A stretch of 64,000 nucleotides of DNA from a bacterium (GTDB lineage: Bacteria > Hinthialibacterota > Hinthialibacteria > Hinthialibacterales > Hinthialibacteraceae): positions 186,001 to 250,000 of the forward strand of contig WGLV01000002.1 of NCBI GenBank assembly GCA_016125385.1, in the 5' to 3' direction. This document shows, in pieces, positions 63,388 to 64,000 of this stretch. Every line of letters begins with the position of its first letter. Positions within the stretch are counted from its first letter, which is position 1. The notes under the pieces are model-generated. The model worked only from the letters and a program-made list of their open reading frames with translations, was not told the origin of the DNA and did no database searches. The position numbers were made by a program, and so were the translations under genes.

Positions 63388-64000
63388 ATGGATTCCAGCT
63401 TCAAAGTTCATATCCGCAATCGATTCACTCTGCTTACGATCATTCTGCTCTGGTTGCTTTCGGAGCTGGGTCGATTTCTATTTATATTCTGTACTATGCA
63501 GGAATAGAACAGGAGCGCTCTTTACTGGCCGATACGGCGAACAGCCTCGCCAGTTTCATCAATGCGGTTGCTCAAGACGATAGCGCTACAGATAGTCAAT
63601 CTTCAACCGCGGCTTTTGAGGAGACCTTGTCAAAAATTCGAACAGGGTATTCCGAGTTTAAGGGATTGGGAGAAAGCGGTGAAATTCTGCTGGCGCAACG
63701 AAATGATGGTGGATTCAATTATCTGTTGCGGCTGCGGTATCGTACCGACAAAGGCGCCTTTTCAATCCCGTTCAACTCAAATTTAGCGGAACCAATGCGG
63801 CGCGCCTTGTCCGGCCAATCCGGTTCCATGATTGGTTTGGACTATCGGGGCGCCAAGGTGTTGGCTGCTTATCAACCGCTTGACCGGTATGGACTTGGTC
63901 TTGTTGTAAAAATCGATTTGGCTGAAGTTCGCCGCCCTTATCTGATAGCGGGAATATTATCTCTCGTGATTGGGATGGCTTTTGTTCTCATAGGGGCTTG
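63388..64000 (+). CDS. Membrane sensor protein with N-terminal extracytoplasmic domain (partial, apparent frameshift)
   Basis: The gene begins at ATG 63388 (MDSSFKVHIRNRFTLLTIILL) and this frame ends at a TAG near 63507. From about 63447 the next frame takes over and stays open to the window's end: ALVAFGAGSISIYILYYAG, then QERSLLADTANSLASFINAV, a PAS/dCACHE-like extracytoplasmic domain (GLGESGEILLAQRN, GLDYRGAKVLAAYQPL) and a second helix at the right edge. The two parts read as one TM segment, so a single base appears to be missing at about 63446. No start codon is in the second frame. The cytoplasmic output, kinase or cyclase, lies beyond the window. Confidence 0.65.

Overview
The window comes from a Gram-negative, heterotrophic and probably motile bacterium from an uncultured lineage. 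Outer-membrane beta-barrels ending in Phe, LolA-like and RND-type export parts, and many signal-peptide proteins show two membranes. Tat-exported sulfatase, Gfo/Idh/MocA and DUF1501-like proteins, a giant c-type cytochrome with DUF1588-like ends and a CBM9/DUF5916 barrel are gene types typical of Planctomycetota, Hydrogenedentota and related polysaccharide-degrading phyla. MqnE implies menaquinone made by the futalosine route. A FliA-type sigma factor implies flagella. The phylum cannot be fixed from these genes alone. Base composition looks even (slightly GC-rich) and I see no insertion sequence, prophage, CRISPR array, rRNA or tRNA.

Layout. 1-2533: end of a membrane exporter, a LolA-like periplasmic protein and an outer-membrane barrel, an RND/MMPL-style export set. 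2734-5701: SGLT-type symporter and secreted GH5 glycosidase. 5707-9510 (minus): omega-amidase and aminotransferase pair, DUF2062 protein, Tat-exported oxidoreductase. 9714-14406 (plus): mannose-1-phosphate guanylyltransferase, a spermidine-synthase/MFS/TPR fusion and a YgbA-type nitrosative-stress gene. 14485-25521 (minus): a surface module of sulfatase, diheme cytochrome, DUF1501-like protein, coiled-coil SUMF1-like protein and a beta-sandwich protein whose signal peptide is split by an apparent one-base frameshift. 25721-29787: GlcG/HbpS protein, DUF4403 protein, CBM9/DUF5916 barrel. 29907-34285 (minus): an operon of LarA-like racemase, NRAMP-fold transporter without the metal motifs, SDR and FAH-family hydrolase, which reads as a deoxy-sugar-acid to pyruvate plus lactate route. 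34460-40334 (plus): a six-gene run of S9 peptidase with discoidin domain, Nudix, zinc dehydrogenase, SDR, Gdx exporter and KdgF-like cupin. 40394-44300 (minus): APS kinase, Rrf2 regulator, HAD phosphatase, MqnE. 44440-46913 (minus): SwrB-like protein, a small charged protein, FliA and a membrane protein. 47191-53527 (minus): FAD monooxygenase, MurQ, RNase G, TIGR03960 radical SAM protein. 53784-58618 (minus): gliding-type ABC exporter with GldG-like and DUF4340 subunits. 58990-62753 (minus): response regulator with an anti-sigma-type ATPase domain, NAD-dependent epimerase and a long coiled-coil protein. 63388-64000: the start of a membrane sensor, also split by an apparent one-base frameshift.

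How it works together. Much of the DNA serves polysaccharide and sugar-acid use: GH5, sulfatase, SGLT symporter, CBM proteins, a KdgF-like uronate step and FAH/SDR sugar-acid cleavage. Envelope and surface functions come next: export set, guanylyltransferase and epimerase for glycans, ABC exporter, DUF1588/DUF1501 module. Housekeeping (RNase G, MurQ, MqnE) and flagellar control fill the rest. The points most worth testing are the NRAMP-like/LarA-like/FAH operon, the cytochrome/DUF1501/SUMF1-like surface module, the SwrB-like gene beside fliA, the NsrR-like palindrome over the ygbA promoter, the SDR with YxxxR, and the two frameshifts that both fall in N-terminal hydrophobic segments.
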